A stretch of 64,000 nucleotides of DNA from PALSA-607 sp963737705 (GTDB lineage Bacteria; Actinomycetota; Actinomycetes; Acidothermales; Acidothermaceae), in NCBI GenBank assembly GCA_963737705.1, contig CAVTTP010000006.1, positions 1,240,001-1,304,000 on the forward strand, written 5' to 3'. A model generated the notes under the pieces. The model had not been told where the DNA came from. It saw only the letters and a list, made by a program, of their open reading frames with translations, and did no database searches. Shown here piece after piece: positions 50,302 to 58,351 of this stretch (within the stretch, counting starts at the first letter, position 1; the number at the start of each line of letters is the position of its first letter). Both the position numbers and the translations under genes were made by a program.

Positions 50302-51774
50302 GTGCCTGATCTGGTCGACCTCGTCCGGCGCCACACGTCGCTGGCCGATGCGGACCTTGACTGGCTCCACCTGCTTGTCGGCGAATGGCAGCTCCTCGCG
50401 GATCTGTCGTTCGCCGATTTGCTGTTGTGGGTCCGGACGTCGGAGCCACCAGGCTTCATCGCGGTCGCACAGATTCGGCCGGTCACGGCACAGACGGCGT
50501 ATGTCGAAGACAAGGTCGGCCAGCGGATCGCGGACGGCAAACGGATCCTTGTTGACCGCGCGTGGCGGGAAGGGCGCATCTGTCGCGAAGGCGATCCGGA
50601 GTGGGGCGAGGGGATCCCGGTTCGCGAGGAGACGATCCCGGTTCGACATGACGACCGGGTCATCGCGGTCGTCGCCCGGCACACGAACCTCGCGACCGCG
50701 CGCACACCGAGCCGGCTCGAGCTGACCTACCTCGCGAGCGCGGCGGACCTCGCCCGGATGGTGGCCGAAGGCCGTTTTCCTTTTGCCGGCGGGCAGGTCG
50801 ATTCGGACAGCTCACCCCGTGCTGGCGACGGTTTGCTGCGCCTGGATCCTGAAGGGCTGGTGACGTACGCGAGCCCGAACGCGGTTTCGGCCTATCGGCG
50901 CCTGGGGCTGACCGGTGACGTCGTCGGCATCCATCTCGGTGAGACGACGGCGACGCTGGCGCCTCCCGTCGGCCTCGTTGATGAGCCGATCGGCTGGCTG
51001 GTCAGCGGCGGATCGCGTCACGAGTCGGACGTCGAGGTCGAGGCCCGCGGTGTCGTATTGCGGTTGCGGTCAATTCCGCTGCTGCCCGGTGGCGAGCGGG
51101 TCGGAACTTTGGTGTTGCTCCGTGACGTCACGGAGTTGCGGCGTCGCGAGCGGGCTCTGGTGAGCAAGGACGCGACCATTCGCGAGATTCACCACCGGGT
51201 CAAGAACAATCTGCAGACGGTGGCCGCGCTGCTGCGACTGCAGGCTCGCAGGCTGGACATCCCGGAGGCGCGCGAGGCGCTCGAAGAGGCGGTGCGACGG
51301 GTCAGAGCGATTGCCTTGGTGCACGACACGCTGTCGCAAACGCTCGACGGTCCGATCGATTTCGACCCGGTCGCCGATCGCCTGATCGCCATGGTCGGTG
51401 AGGTCTCGGCAGCGGAGTCGGGGTCACTGCCACGACGCGTGGGTACGTTCGGGCAGTTGCCGGCGGGACTTGCAACGCCGCTCTCAATGGTGCTGACAGA
51501 GTTGCTGCAAAACGCTCTAGAGCACGGCTTGCGTGGCCGGTCAGGGGTAGTCGAGGTGTCGACGCGCCGCCTTGAGCATGAACTCGAAATCGTGGTCGCC
51601 GACGACGGCGAGGGGCTGCCCGTCGGTTTCTCGATGTCGGCCTCGCCGAGGCTCGGACTGCAAATCGTCAGGACCCTGGTGGAAGGCGATCTACGCGGTC
51701 GGCTCGACGTCAGCGAGCGGCCGGGAGGGGGCACGGTGGCGACGCTGCGAATTCCAGTGCGCCCAGCCGAGTAG
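50302..51774 (+). CDS. pdtaS: PdtaS-type sensor histidine kinase (HisKA_2)
   Basis: A 490-residue cytoplasmic kinase. An N-terminal GAF-like domain (residues about 5-155) and a PAS domain (about 175-290: LDPEGLVTYASPNAVSAYRR) precede the HisKA_2 phospho-acceptor segment IHHRVKNNLQTVAALLRLQA and a HATPase domain with NALEHGL, DDGEGLPVG. This is the layout of mycobacterial PdtaS, whose partner PdtaR has a receiver plus an ANTAR domain. No pdtaR-like receiver-ANTAR gene is in the window, but three GAF-ANTAR proteins and an ANTAR-PP2C protein are. It starts with GTG. Confidence 0.9.
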   Translation: MPDLVDLVRRHTSLADADLDWLHLLVGEWQLLADLSFADLLLWVRTSEPPGFIAVAQIRPVTAQTAYVEDKVGQRIADGKRILVDRAWREGRICREGDPEWGEGIPVREETIPVRHDDRVIAVVARHTNLATARTPSRLELTYLASAADLARMVAEGRFPFAGGQVDSDSSPRAGDGLLRLDPEGLVTYASPNAVSAYRRLGLTGDVVGIHLGETTATLAPPVGLVDEPIGWLVSGGSRHESDVEVEARGVVLRLRSIPLLPGGERVGTLVLLRDVTELRRRERALVSKDATIREIHHRVKNNLQTVAALLRLQARRLDIPEAREALEEAVRRVRAIALVHDTLSQTLDGPIDFDPVADRLIAMVGEVSAAESGSLPRRVGTFGQLPAGLATPLSMVLTELLQNALEHGLRGRSGVVEVSTRRLEHELEIVVADDGEGLPVGFSMSASPRLGLQIVRTLVEGDLRGRLDVSERPGGGTVATLRIPVRPAE

Positions 51775-51813
51775 CAGTGCGACCCGCCGAACAGTCGTGC
51801 GCGGGCGAACGAA

Positions 51814-51856
51814 ACCTGGACGGAACGAGACCCTAGACGGAACGAGACCTAGACGG
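51814..51856. repeat. 16-17-bp tandem repeat at the whiB1 3' end
   Basis: ACCTGGACGGAACGAG, ACCCTAGACGGAACGAG and a partial ACCTAGACGG follow one another. The last unit covers the whiB1 stop codon, between converging pdtaS and whiB1. Confidence 0.8.
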
Positions 51857-52100
51857 TCTGGGGGCGCAACCGGGCGCCGCGACGCTTAAGAGCGCGCCGT
51901 TCGTCTTCGGAGAGGCCACCCCAGACACCGGAGTCCTGGCCCGTCTCAAGCGCCCACGCGATACACGGCTCGGCTACCGGGCAACGCCGGCAGACGGCCT
52001 TCGCCTGATCGATCTGGAGAAGGGCTGGGCCGGTGTTGCCGATCGGGAAGAAGAGCTCAGGGTCTTCGTCACGGCAAGCAGCGCGGTGGCGCCAGTCCAT
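51849..52100 (-). CDS. whiB1: WhiB-family iron-sulfur regulator, WhiB1 type
   Basis: An 83-residue protein with the four cluster Cys (MDWRHRAACRDED; VCRRCPVAEPC), the turn GVWGG and the basic C-terminal DNA-contact segment RRALKRRGARLR. Sequence, including the MDWRH start, matches mycobacterial WhiB1, which binds a [4Fe-4S] cluster reactive to nitric oxide and contacts the primary sigma factor. ATG 52100 has GAGGAG 9 bp upstream; an extended start at 52145 is possible. A CRP-like site lies about 190 bp upstream. Confidence 0.94.
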   Translation of the reverse strand: MDWRHRAACRDEDPELFFPIGNTGPALLQIDQAKAVCRRCPVAEPCIAWALETGQDSGVWGGLSEDERRALKRRGARLRPQTV

Positions 52101-52433
52101 GTGGTCCATCTCCTCGGCAGTCAGCGGGACAAAGCCCGCGCTCATCTACTCGTCGGCGCCTGTGGTGTGCGGTCGGTGTCGCTGGTTTCGGGCTTGATAT
52201 GTATCGAACCTTGAACCGCTAAACCTGTCCGTCTTGCGACAGTACACACCTTGTTACCCATATCTGGGTGTGTTTAAACCGTTTTCCTTGTGAACACGTT
52301 CACGAAGTTCTCCGCGAACGCCGCTCCGCCCTCGACTAAATCAGGCGCCCGAGCCCTTCGCAAGGGTCGGACCACGTGTATTTCGACAACGTGGTGATTT
52401 GTACCTGTGCTTTAGGACACAGCTAGGGCGGGC
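52101..52433. other. whiB1 regulatory region
   Basis: This 333-bp region has no gene. It is AT-richer than its surroundings and contains the palindromes GTTTAAAC (52272-52279) and TGTGAACACGTTCACG (52289-52304). It must hold the whiB1 promoter and the 3' end of the transcript from the leftward lipid kinase gene. Confidence 0.6.
52289..52304. promoter_or_regulatory. CRP-like site upstream of whiB1
   Basis: TGTGAACACGTTCACG matches the CRP consensus TGTGA-N6-TCACA with one mismatch and contains a perfect 14-bp palindrome GTGAACACGTTCAC. In M. tuberculosis whiB1 is a CRP target, so the site fits known regulation. Confidence 0.7.
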
Positions 52434-53357
52434 TCAGGCGATGACGGACAGTGCCTCGGGCACCGAGAAGAGCACCGGATCGCTGTGCTCACCGAGATAC
52501 TCGCCGTCGACCTCGATCGGAATCGGGTGCGTCGTGCGCAGTGTGAGCTCGGACAGGTCGTGTAGCAAGACGCCCTTCCGCGTCGGACCGCCGACGAGCA
52601 GTCTCCGCAGGTTGTTGCTGGTGCTGACCGTGCCAAGCCGACGCAGCGAGAAGGCGTCGAGGCCGGTCTCAAAGGATGCGTCGGGGGTGGGCTCGAGTGG
52701 TCGGTCACCGAAGTACGTCCAAGGCGTGGTGTTCGTGACGATCGTCATGAACAACTTCTCCACCGGGTCCTGGCCGGGAGTCTCCAGAGCGAGCGCGGGG
52801 TGGCGGCGGTCGGTACGGAAGAACTGCCGGAGCCCGGTTCGCATGAACAGGGCGGGCGTCGCTTTCGCGCCGTCAAGGCGATGGCGTTCGACCTCGCGGA
52901 CGATCTCGGCGTCCAGCCCAAATCCGGCACAGAAGGTAAACCACCGATCCAAACCGGCGGTTGTCAGTCGACCCAAGCCGATCCGCCGCTCGCGGCCGGC
53001 CCGAAGCCGCTCGATCACGGCACCGGTGGCCTCGATCGGTTCGGACGGCAGGCCGAGCGCGCGAGCGAAGACGTTCGCGTTCCCACCTGGGACGACGGCG
53101 AGGCGCGGGGTGTCGGGGCCGACACCTTCTCGCAGCAGGCCGGTGACGACCTCGTTGACGGTGCCGTCGCCGCCTACGGCGATCACCAGGTCGAATTGAT
53201 CGGCGCGGGCCTGCGCGGCGAGATCAGCGGCGTGGCCGCGGCTGTCAGTCTCGGCGACGTCGATTTTTAGCTCGCTGCCAAGAGCTCGAACGATGACTTC
53301 GCGCTTTCGCGGCGTCATGGCGGTTGCATTCAGATTGGCAACCAGCAGAGCTCGCAT
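52434..53357 (-). CDS. Diacylglycerol kinase-family lipid kinase
   Basis: A 307-residue kinase with the DAGK catalytic domain: N-terminal LLVANLNATAMTPRKREVI, nucleotide-binding loop VIAVGGDGTVNEVVTGLL and the downstream LAVVPGGNANVFARALGLP. The C-terminal half is the YegS/DgkB-like beta sandwich. The substrate could be diacylglycerol or another lipid such as a sphingosine-like base; the family (DUF1731-free, DagK/YegS-like) does not decide. It precedes whiB1 in the same orientation with a 333-bp gap. Confidence 0.88.
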   Translation of the reverse strand: MRALLVANLNATAMTPRKREVIVRALGSELKIDVAETDSRGHAADLAAQARADQFDLVIAVGGDGTVNEVVTGLLREGVGPDTPRLAVVPGGNANVFARALGLPSEPIEATGAVIERLRAGRERRIGLGRLTTAGLDRWFTFCAGFGLDAEIVREVERHRLDGAKATPALFMRTGLRQFFRTDRRHPALALETPGQDPVEKLFMTIVTNTTPWTYFGDRPLEPTPDASFETGLDAFSLRRLGTVSTSNNLRRLLVGGPTRKGVLLHDLSELTLRTTHPIPIEVDGEYLGEHSDPVLFSVPEALSVIA

Positions 53358-53429
53358 TGATCAAGGGTACGCCGTCGATCTACGCGCTCCGCAACACCCG
53401 GCGTGTCACGCACCGGCTATCTTCGCTGC

Positions 53430-53855
53430 GTGCCAAAGCCTGAGGTATCCGAGCCGGACGTGTCCCGGCCGCAACCCCTCGGCGTCCCACTCCTTGTTGC
53501 CGTTCTCGCTACTGGTGTTGAGGCGCTGGGGCTTGCGTCGTCCGCCATTGGCTTGTCGGTCTACAAGCTGACGGGGCACCGGCCGTTCGATTCCGGTGAT
53601 CTATGGGCCGTCGTTGGCATGGCGGCGATTGGCGCGATCGGTCTTGGGTTGGTGGTTCGCGGTCTCGCCCACGCCCGGAGATGGTCGAGGTCGCCGACCG
53701 TGTTGACGCAACTCATCGTGCTTCCCATCGGAGTGACCACGATTGCGCACGGAGGCGAGCTGGTGGGAATTCCGATGGCGGTGTGCGGGCTGGCGGGACT
53801 GGTCGGCATCTTCGCGCCGTCGACGACGCACCGTCTGAGCGAGTCAGCCGACTGA
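53430..53855 (+). CDS. Small membrane protein of unknown function (141 residues)
   Basis: Four hydrophobic segments are visible: GVPLLVAVLATGVEALGLAS, AVVGMAAIGAIGLGLVVRGL, TVLTQLIVLPIGVTTIAHGG and VCGLAGLVGIFAPSTT. The N-terminus is polar and the C-terminus short. Similar four-helix proteins without assigned role are frequent in actinobacteria. GTG 53430 is chosen over an upstream in-frame GTG because the product then begins just before the first helix. It converges with sigF, stops 5 bp apart. Confidence 0.72.
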   Translation: MPKPEVSEPDVSRPQPLGVPLLVAVLATGVEALGLASSAIGLSVYKLTGHRPFDSGDLWAVVGMAAIGAIGLGLVVRGLAHARRWSRSPTVLTQLIVLPIGVTTIAHGGELVGIPMAVCGLAGLVGIFAPSTTHRLSESAD

Positions 53856-53860
53856 AACGA

Positions 53861-54799
53861 CTACTCCTCGACGAGGAGTCCTTCACGTAGCTGCGCAAGA
53901 GTGCGGGCGAGTAGCCGCGAGACGTGCATCTGTGAGATGCCGAGGTCGATGGCGATCTGCGATTGCGTCATGTTGCCGAAGAATCGCAGCAGCAAGATGC
54001 GCTTCTCGCGTGGCGGCAGTTGGTCGAGCAAGGGCTTCAGCGACTCGCGGTACTCCACACCCTCGAGCGACTCGTCGATGACCCCGAGGGTGTCGGCCAC
54101 GGCCAGCGCATCGGAGTCGCCGCTTTCGGGGGTGTCGAGCGAAACCGTCGAATAGGCGTTGGCCGATTCCAACCCTTCGAGGACGTCGTCCTCGCTCATG
54201 TCCAAGAAGGTGGCGAGCTCAGCGACCGTCGGTGACCGGCCATTGCGCTGGGAGAGTTCGCTGGTGGCCTTCGCGAGTGAGAGCTTGAGCTCCTGCAGTC
54301 GCCGCGGAACGCGGATCGCCCAACCCTTGTCGCGGAAATGCCGTTTGATCTCACCCACGATCGTGGGCGTTGCGTAGGTCGAGAACTCAACGCCGCGGTC
54401 GAGGTCGAAGCGGTCGACCGACTTGATGAGACCGATCGTCGCCACTTGCACAAGGTCGTCGTGCAGCTCGCCGCGGTTGCGGAATCGGCGGGCGAGGTAT
54501 TCGACGAGAGGCAGGTGCGTCTCGACGAGCTGATCGCGAATGGCGTGTCGCTCCGGGGAGCCTTCCGGCAGGCTCACCATCTCCGCGAAGAGTGCGCGCG
54601 CGCGAGCACGATCGCTCGCGGCCTGCTCCGACCTGGCGCTGACGATCGGGATCGCGTCATCCGCCCCAGGGATTTCGACGGCGAGGATTTCTGACGTCAC
54701 GAAGTCGGGCGCTGCATCACCGGTCGCTGACTCGAGGGTCACTTCCGGCGTCGCAGGCTCAACTCCGCCATCCGCGTGCACGTCGGGGCTGGTGCTCAC
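53861..54799 (-). CDS. sigF: SigB/SigF-family RNA polymerase sigma factor
   Basis: A 312-residue group 3 sigma factor of general stress and development. After an acidic, disordered N-terminus of about 85 residues come regions 2 (HLPLVEYLARRFRNRGELHD, DLVQVATIGLIKSVDRFD), 3 (LSLAKATSELSQRNGRSPTV) and 4 (PPREKRILLLRFFGNMTQSQ; DLGISQMHVSRLLARTL). GTG 54799 overlaps the anti-sigma stop (GTGA), which decides the start. The upstream anti-sigma gene forms the usual rsbW-sigF pair. No RsbV gene is adjacent; the PP2C protein at 10.4 kb could act in such a cascade. Confidence 0.93.
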   Translation of the reverse strand: MSTSPDVHADGGVEPATPEVTLESATGDAAPDFVTSEILAVEIPGADDAIPIVSARSEQAASDRARARALFAEMVSLPEGSPERHAIRDQLVETHLPLVEYLARRFRNRGELHDDLVQVATIGLIKSVDRFDLDRGVEFSTYATPTIVGEIKRHFRDKGWAIRVPRRLQELKLSLAKATSELSQRNGRSPTVAELATFLDMSEDDVLEGLESANAYSTVSLDTPESGDSDALAVADTLGVIDESLEGVEYRESLKPLLDQLPPREKRILLLRFFGNMTQSQIAIDLGISQMHVSRLLARTLAQLREGLLVEE

Positions 54800-55248
54800 G
54801 TCAGCAGGTCCCTCGAGCGGTGCTTGATCAACGAGATCGTTTGCTGACCGTCGGCCTCGGTCCATGCATCGACCTCGCCCGCTAACGCTGACAACACGGT
54901 CCACGCGAACGAGTCACGGCTCGGTGTGTGGCCCTTGTCTGTCATCGTGGAAACCGAAATCTGGATCGAGTCGGTCGACATCGCGAAGACACTGGTGAGC
55001 TCCCCACCGTCGACCGCGCTCGCGAGCAGCAGGCACGACGCTTCATCGACTGCGATGCGCAAGTCTTCGATCTCGTCGAGGGTGAAGTCGAGCCGGGCTG
55101 CCAGGCTCGCAGTGGTGGTGCGCAGTACTGAGAGGTAGGCGGCTGCGGCCGGCACCCGCACGGACACGAAGTCACCGCCGGCGCGGTTTCGAGCCGGCCA
55201 AATGTCTGTGTCCGCGCCTACTGCTGGCACGCCCTCTGTGGTCGACAC
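54796..55248 (-). CDS. RsbW-type anti-sigma factor (HATPase)
   Basis: A 150-residue GHKL-ATPase-fold protein. The N-terminal half (SVRVPAAAAYLSVLRTTTAS) and DEIEDLRIAVDEASCLLLAS, which carries the D/E-A-C kinase-like Asn box variant, match actinobacterial RsbW/UsfX. The G1 box is weakly conserved, common in UsfX-type proteins. It should bind and inhibit the sigma factor encoded next. GTG 55248 with GGAG upstream is chosen; TTG 55272 is an alternative. The 3' end overlaps sigF by 4 bp. Confidence 0.88.
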   Translation of the reverse strand: MSTTEGVPAVGADTDIWPARNRAGGDFVSVRVPAAAAYLSVLRTTTASLAARLDFTLDEIEDLRIAVDEASCLLLASAVDGGELTSVFAMSTDSIQISVSTMTDKGHTPSRDSFAWTVLSALAGEVDAWTEADGQQTISLIKHRSRDLLT

Positions 55249-55321
55249 GCGTCGCGCTCCATCTGTGTGCAAGTAATGCCAGGTCTGCCGGGCTTCACGG
55301 TACCGCGCGGGTGGGTACCTG

Positions 55322-55369
55322 TCCGTGACTAGGCCCTTCCGTGATCAGGCCGGTCCGTGATCAGGCCCG
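55322..55369. repeat. 16-bp tandem repeat, 3 copies
   Basis: TCCGTGATCAGGCCGG-type units start at 55322, 55338 and 55354. The first copy has ACTAGG in place of ATCAGG. The third covers the stop codon of the leftward GNAT gene, and the block lies upstream of rsbW. Confidence 0.85.
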
Positions 55370-55864
55370 CCCGTCGGCGTCCGCCCGGCTTGCAAGCGTT
55401 GGCAACCCATCGCCGCTGACTCGCCAGATGGTCCATTCCTGCATCGGGACGGCGCCCAACGATTCGTAGAAGCGATGCGCGGATTCGTTCCAGTCGAGGA
55501 CTGCCCACTCGAGCCGTCCGTAACCGCGTTCGTCGGCGATCCGCGCGAGCTCGACGAGGAGCTCGCGACCGTACCCGTTGCCGCGCAACTCGGGTCGGAC
55601 GTAGAGATCTTCGAGGTAGATGCCGTGGCGGCCGACCCAGGTCGAGAAGTTGAGAAACCACAGCGCGAAGCCCGCGATGATCGGCCCGTCGTCGCCAGGA
55701 TGTTCGGCGATCAGGCCGAACAACGCCGGCCGCTCGCCGAACAGCGCACCTTCGACGTCGGCCTCCGTAGCGACCACCGAGTCGGGCTCGCGCTCGTACG
55801 CGGCAAGGTCGCGGATCAACGCCAAGATCGTCGGGACGTCGTCGGGTCGGGCTGGACGGATCAC
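55361..55864 (-). CDS. GNAT-family N-acetyltransferase
   Basis: A 167-residue acetyltransferase with the acetyl-CoA loop VRPELRGNGYGRELLVELAR (Q/RxxGxG/A type) and the preceding strand IYLEDLYV. The C-terminal WNESAHRFYESLGA is also typical. The pattern (IAGFALWFLNFSTWVGRHGI) places it near the diamine/spermine acetyltransferase-like group. The acceptor substrate is not certain. GTG 55864 overlaps the stop of the upstream gene (GTGA), giving a coupled start. Confidence 0.9.
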   Translation of the reverse strand: MIRPARPDDVPTILALIRDLAAYEREPDSVVATEADVEGALFGERPALFGLIAEHPGDDGPIIAGFALWFLNFSTWVGRHGIYLEDLYVRPELRGNGYGRELLVELARIADERGYGRLEWAVLDWNESAHRFYESLGAVPMQEWTIWRVSGDGLPTLASRADADGRA

Positions 55865-57120
55865 GCAGACGACCGTATCCAAACGGTCACCAGGCTGGGC
55901 TCCAGAGTCGCCGCGATGGTTCGCGACAGGTCGTCACAGACCGTCGCCGGGTCGACCTGGTCCTTCTGCCTCGAAGCGAAGGCGGTGATAGTCGTGATCG
56001 CGTTGTATCGCGCGCGGTTGAACCGTCGATCGACGAGGCTTTGAGCCCGACGACGGGTTGGTTCGAGTACGGCGGCTGCTGCCAGTGTCGCCGCCGCCAC
56101 CGCGACTGACGAATGTGACGGCAGCACCGCCGTCGCCGCCGCTACGACGCCCAGGTAGACGCCGACGAGGACGCCGCTGACCACGAGGTAGGCGACCGCG
56201 CGGCTGATGATGCGATCGATGTCGTACAGGCGGTAGCGAAGGATCGCGAACCCAGAGGCGATCGGGATCGCATTGACGCACAGGACCATGAACACGACTG
56301 GCGCCGCAACGGACCCGATGGTCCCGAGAACCGAAAGCAGGTACGTCAAGCACAAGACCGAAAATCCCACAGCATTAACGCCCGCCGCGAATGCAAACCA
56401 CTTCAACTGCTGTCGCTGCACCCCGGTGGACCCTCGATAGCGCACCACGAACGACGAGGCACCGGCCACGATCGCCAGCACCAGGAGGAACCACCCCAGG
56501 TTTCCGTTGTTGAGCAGCACCCCGTCAACGCCCTTGCGATAGCCGCTGTAACCGAGCGGGCTGTCGAACGCGTACTCACTGCCACGCACGTATGGGGTGA
56601 ACATGCCGAGTAGGACGGCCACCAGGGTCACGTGGCAGAGCCACAGGGCGGGCCGCCACCGACGCGAGCGGAGCTTGCCGTCGGGAAATAGCAGCAGGAT
56701 GTAGGCGACCAGGGCGAATGAGATGACGCTGACCCATTCGGCGAGCCATTCCGCCCACGCGCCGGCGGGCAGACCCCGCGCAACCCAGGTGATGCTCGCC
56801 AACGTGAGGGCCATGGGAAGACCACACCCCCACAGCAACCAGCCCACCACATTGCCGCGAGCGCGGAACGCGATCAGCGCACCGACTGAGGCAAACAGCG
56901 TCGCGGCCAGCCCGACCAGAATCATGGCGCCAGGGGCAACCTTCAGTGGGATCGCGGCGAAGATCGGCGTCCTGTGCAGGCTGCCGATGACGGCAAACAG
57001 CGACAGGCCGAAGACAATCAGCGCCATCGCCAGGGTCAACCCGGCCCGAACCTTCGACTGTGCCGCGACCACGAATGCCTCCCTCGGGGCACCCATGATC
57101 GCGGTCGGTCGTTCCGACAC
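55861..57120 (-). CDS. Seven-to-nine-helix sensor-like membrane protein without kinase domain
   Basis: A 419-residue protein with about nine hydrophobic segments, e.g. AGLTLAMALIVFGLSLFAVI, LVAYILLLFPDGKLRSRRWR and VAYLVVSGVLVGVYLGVVAA. The segment FAILRYRLYDIDRIISRAVA, LEPTRRRAQSLVDRRFNRAR and the terminal AATLEPSLVTVWI is the sensor module that normally precedes a histidine kinase core in actinobacteria, but the protein stops there. It may therefore act with a separate partner or be a remnant. GTG 57120 is the start used; ATG 57096 is possible. The GNAT gene is translationally coupled to it. Confidence 0.8.
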   Translation of the reverse strand: MSERPTAIMGAPREAFVVAAQSKVRAGLTLAMALIVFGLSLFAVIGSLHRTPIFAAIPLKVAPGAMILVGLAATLFASVGALIAFRARGNVVGWLLWGCGLPMALTLASITWVARGLPAGAWAEWLAEWVSVISFALVAYILLLFPDGKLRSRRWRPALWLCHVTLVAVLLGMFTPYVRGSEYAFDSPLGYSGYRKGVDGVLLNNGNLGWFLLVLAIVAGASSFVVRYRGSTGVQRQQLKWFAFAAGVNAVGFSVLCLTYLLSVLGTIGSVAAPVVFMVLCVNAIPIASGFAILRYRLYDIDRIISRAVAYLVVSGVLVGVYLGVVAAATAVLPSHSSVAVAAATLAAAAVLEPTRRRAQSLVDRRFNRARYNAITTITAFASRQKDQVDPATVCDDLSRTIAATLEPSLVTVWIRSSA

Positions 57121-57144
57121 CGTTACGGAATCGGGGCCGCGTAT

Positions 57145-57552
57145 TTACGCCTTCTTGGTCGCCCAGAAGATTGTGTCGATCTCGGCGATCTTGTCGAGGA
57201 GTTGCTGCGCGACGGCCGGGTCCTGCTGGCCCTTTGCTCCGGCGGCGCCAGCGAGCTTGGTGGCCTCCCAGAACAGCGTGTGCAGCTGGGGGTAGGTCTC
57301 CAGGTGCGGCGGCTTGAAGTAGTCGGTCCACAGCACCCACAGGTGGTGCTTGACCAGCTCGGCGCGCTGCTCCTTGATGATCAGCGCGCGCGTGCGGAAC
57401 GCGGGGTCATCGTTGCCCTGATACTTCTCGCAGATGGCCTTGACCGACTCGGCCTCGATGCGTGCCTGCGCCGGGTCGTAGACGCCGCACGGCAGGTCGC
57501 AGTGCGCGTGAACCACGGTCTTGGGAGTGAGAATTCTGGCGAGCAGGGTCAT
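57145..57552 (-). CDS. sodN: Nickel superoxide dismutase
   Basis: A 135-residue NiSOD precursor. The propeptide MTLLARILTPKTVVHA (16 residues) precedes the nickel hook HCDLPCGVYDPAQ, in which the N-terminal His17 and the two Cys bind Ni after cleavage. The four-helix bundle follows, and YPQLHTLFWEATKLAGAAGA is well conserved. It acts as a cytoplasmic or secreted hexamer converting superoxide. ATG 57552 has GGAGGAAT upstream on its strand. It is divergent from sodX, its maturation protease. Confidence 0.96.
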   Translation of the reverse strand: MTLLARILTPKTVVHAHCDLPCGVYDPAQARIEAESVKAICEKYQGNDDPAFRTRALIIKEQRAELVKHHLWVLWTDYFKPPHLETYPQLHTLFWEATKLAGAAGAKGQQDPAVAQQLLDKIAEIDTIFWATKKA

Positions 57553-57656
57553 GTCTATTCCTCCGCAGCAACGGTCCGAGTGCGTCGATCTTCTGATCTG
57601 GCTGGACACTACCCCTGGCGTCGTGGGCTTCAACCGTGCGGGAGGTGATCATCGAC

Positions 57657-57968
57657 ATGCGGATGCCGTTCTCCCGCATGGTCGTCGCCGGCGATTCGAT
57701 GCTGCCCGCATTGCGCCCTGGCGACTGCCTGCTGGTTTCGCGGTGGTCGCGCATTGCCGCGGGGTCCCTCGTCGTTGCCCGCCGACCGCACATCGAGGGG
57801 TTGCTCCTCGTGAAGCGTGCGGTCCGGCGCGAGGACGGCGGGTGGTGGCTGTTGTCGGACAACGCCACGGCTGGCCTCGACGACAGTCGCGCGTTCGGTG
57901 TCCTGCCCGATGCATGCGTGGTCGGCAAGGTGCTGTTTCGCTACTACCCGTGGGATCGCCGCCCATAG
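57657..57968 (+). CDS. sodX: Nickel-SOD maturation protease SodX (S26 signal-peptidase-like)
   Basis: A 103-residue peptidase of the S24/S26 fold. The catalytic Ser lies in VAGDSMLPAL and the Lys in LLLVKRAVRR; SLVVARRPH precedes it. It should cut the NiSOD propeptide to expose the nickel-hook His. The start could also be GTG 57636; ATG 57657 is preferred because GGGAGG lies 12 bp before it. It is encoded divergently from sodN, separated by about 100 bp. Confidence 0.9.
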   Translation: MRMPFSRMVVAGDSMLPALRPGDCLLVSRWSRIAAGSLVVARRPHIEGLLLVKRAVRREDGGWWLLSDNATAGLDDSRAFGVLPDACVVGKVLFRYYPWDRRP

Positions 57969-58039
57969 GGTTCAGGCGCACCTGAGAAGGGCGAGCTCAC
58001 GAGGGGGAAGCATGGTCGACCAGCAGGTACCCGAGGAGA

Positions 58040-58351
58040 TTGGGTCACATCGGCCGGAGCGGACTCGGTGCCGAAATTTCCTCTGCTCTTGCGGCAAGCC
58101 ACACCCGCCGGTCCGTATTGCTATGCACCTGGATGACCGCAGTTTTTGCCGCGACCGCCGCCGCCTCAGTCGCTTACGGAGCCGCGGAGTGGATGGGCTA
58201 CTGGGACGACGCTGAACGATGGATGCGCATCGCCTACAGCGGTTTTTATGTCAGCTACGCCGTGATCGGCGTGCTGGGCGTCTACGCAACACGGCAGCTC
58301 TTCTGGAGAGCGCTACTGCTGGCACCCGACGAGGGAGAACCTGCCGACTAG
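58040..58351 (+). CDS. Small membrane protein of unknown function, start uncertain
   Basis: The frame encodes two membrane helices (VLLCTWMTAVFAATAAASVAYG and FYVSYAVIGVLGVYATR) with an Asp/Glu/Trp-rich loop WMGYWDDAERWMR between them. TTG 58040 is the listed start but has a poorly placed ribosome binding site. A strong site (GAGGGGG) serves ATG 58012 in a different frame, which would need a one-base shift to join this product; ATG 58133 would be the start of the first helix. The TAG stop shares CTAG with the converging gene. Function unknown. Confidence 0.6.
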   Translation: MGHIGRSGLGAEISSALAASHTRRSVLLCTWMTAVFAATAAASVAYGAAEWMGYWDDAERWMRIAYSGFYVSYAVIGVLGVYATRQLFWRALLLAPDEGEPAD

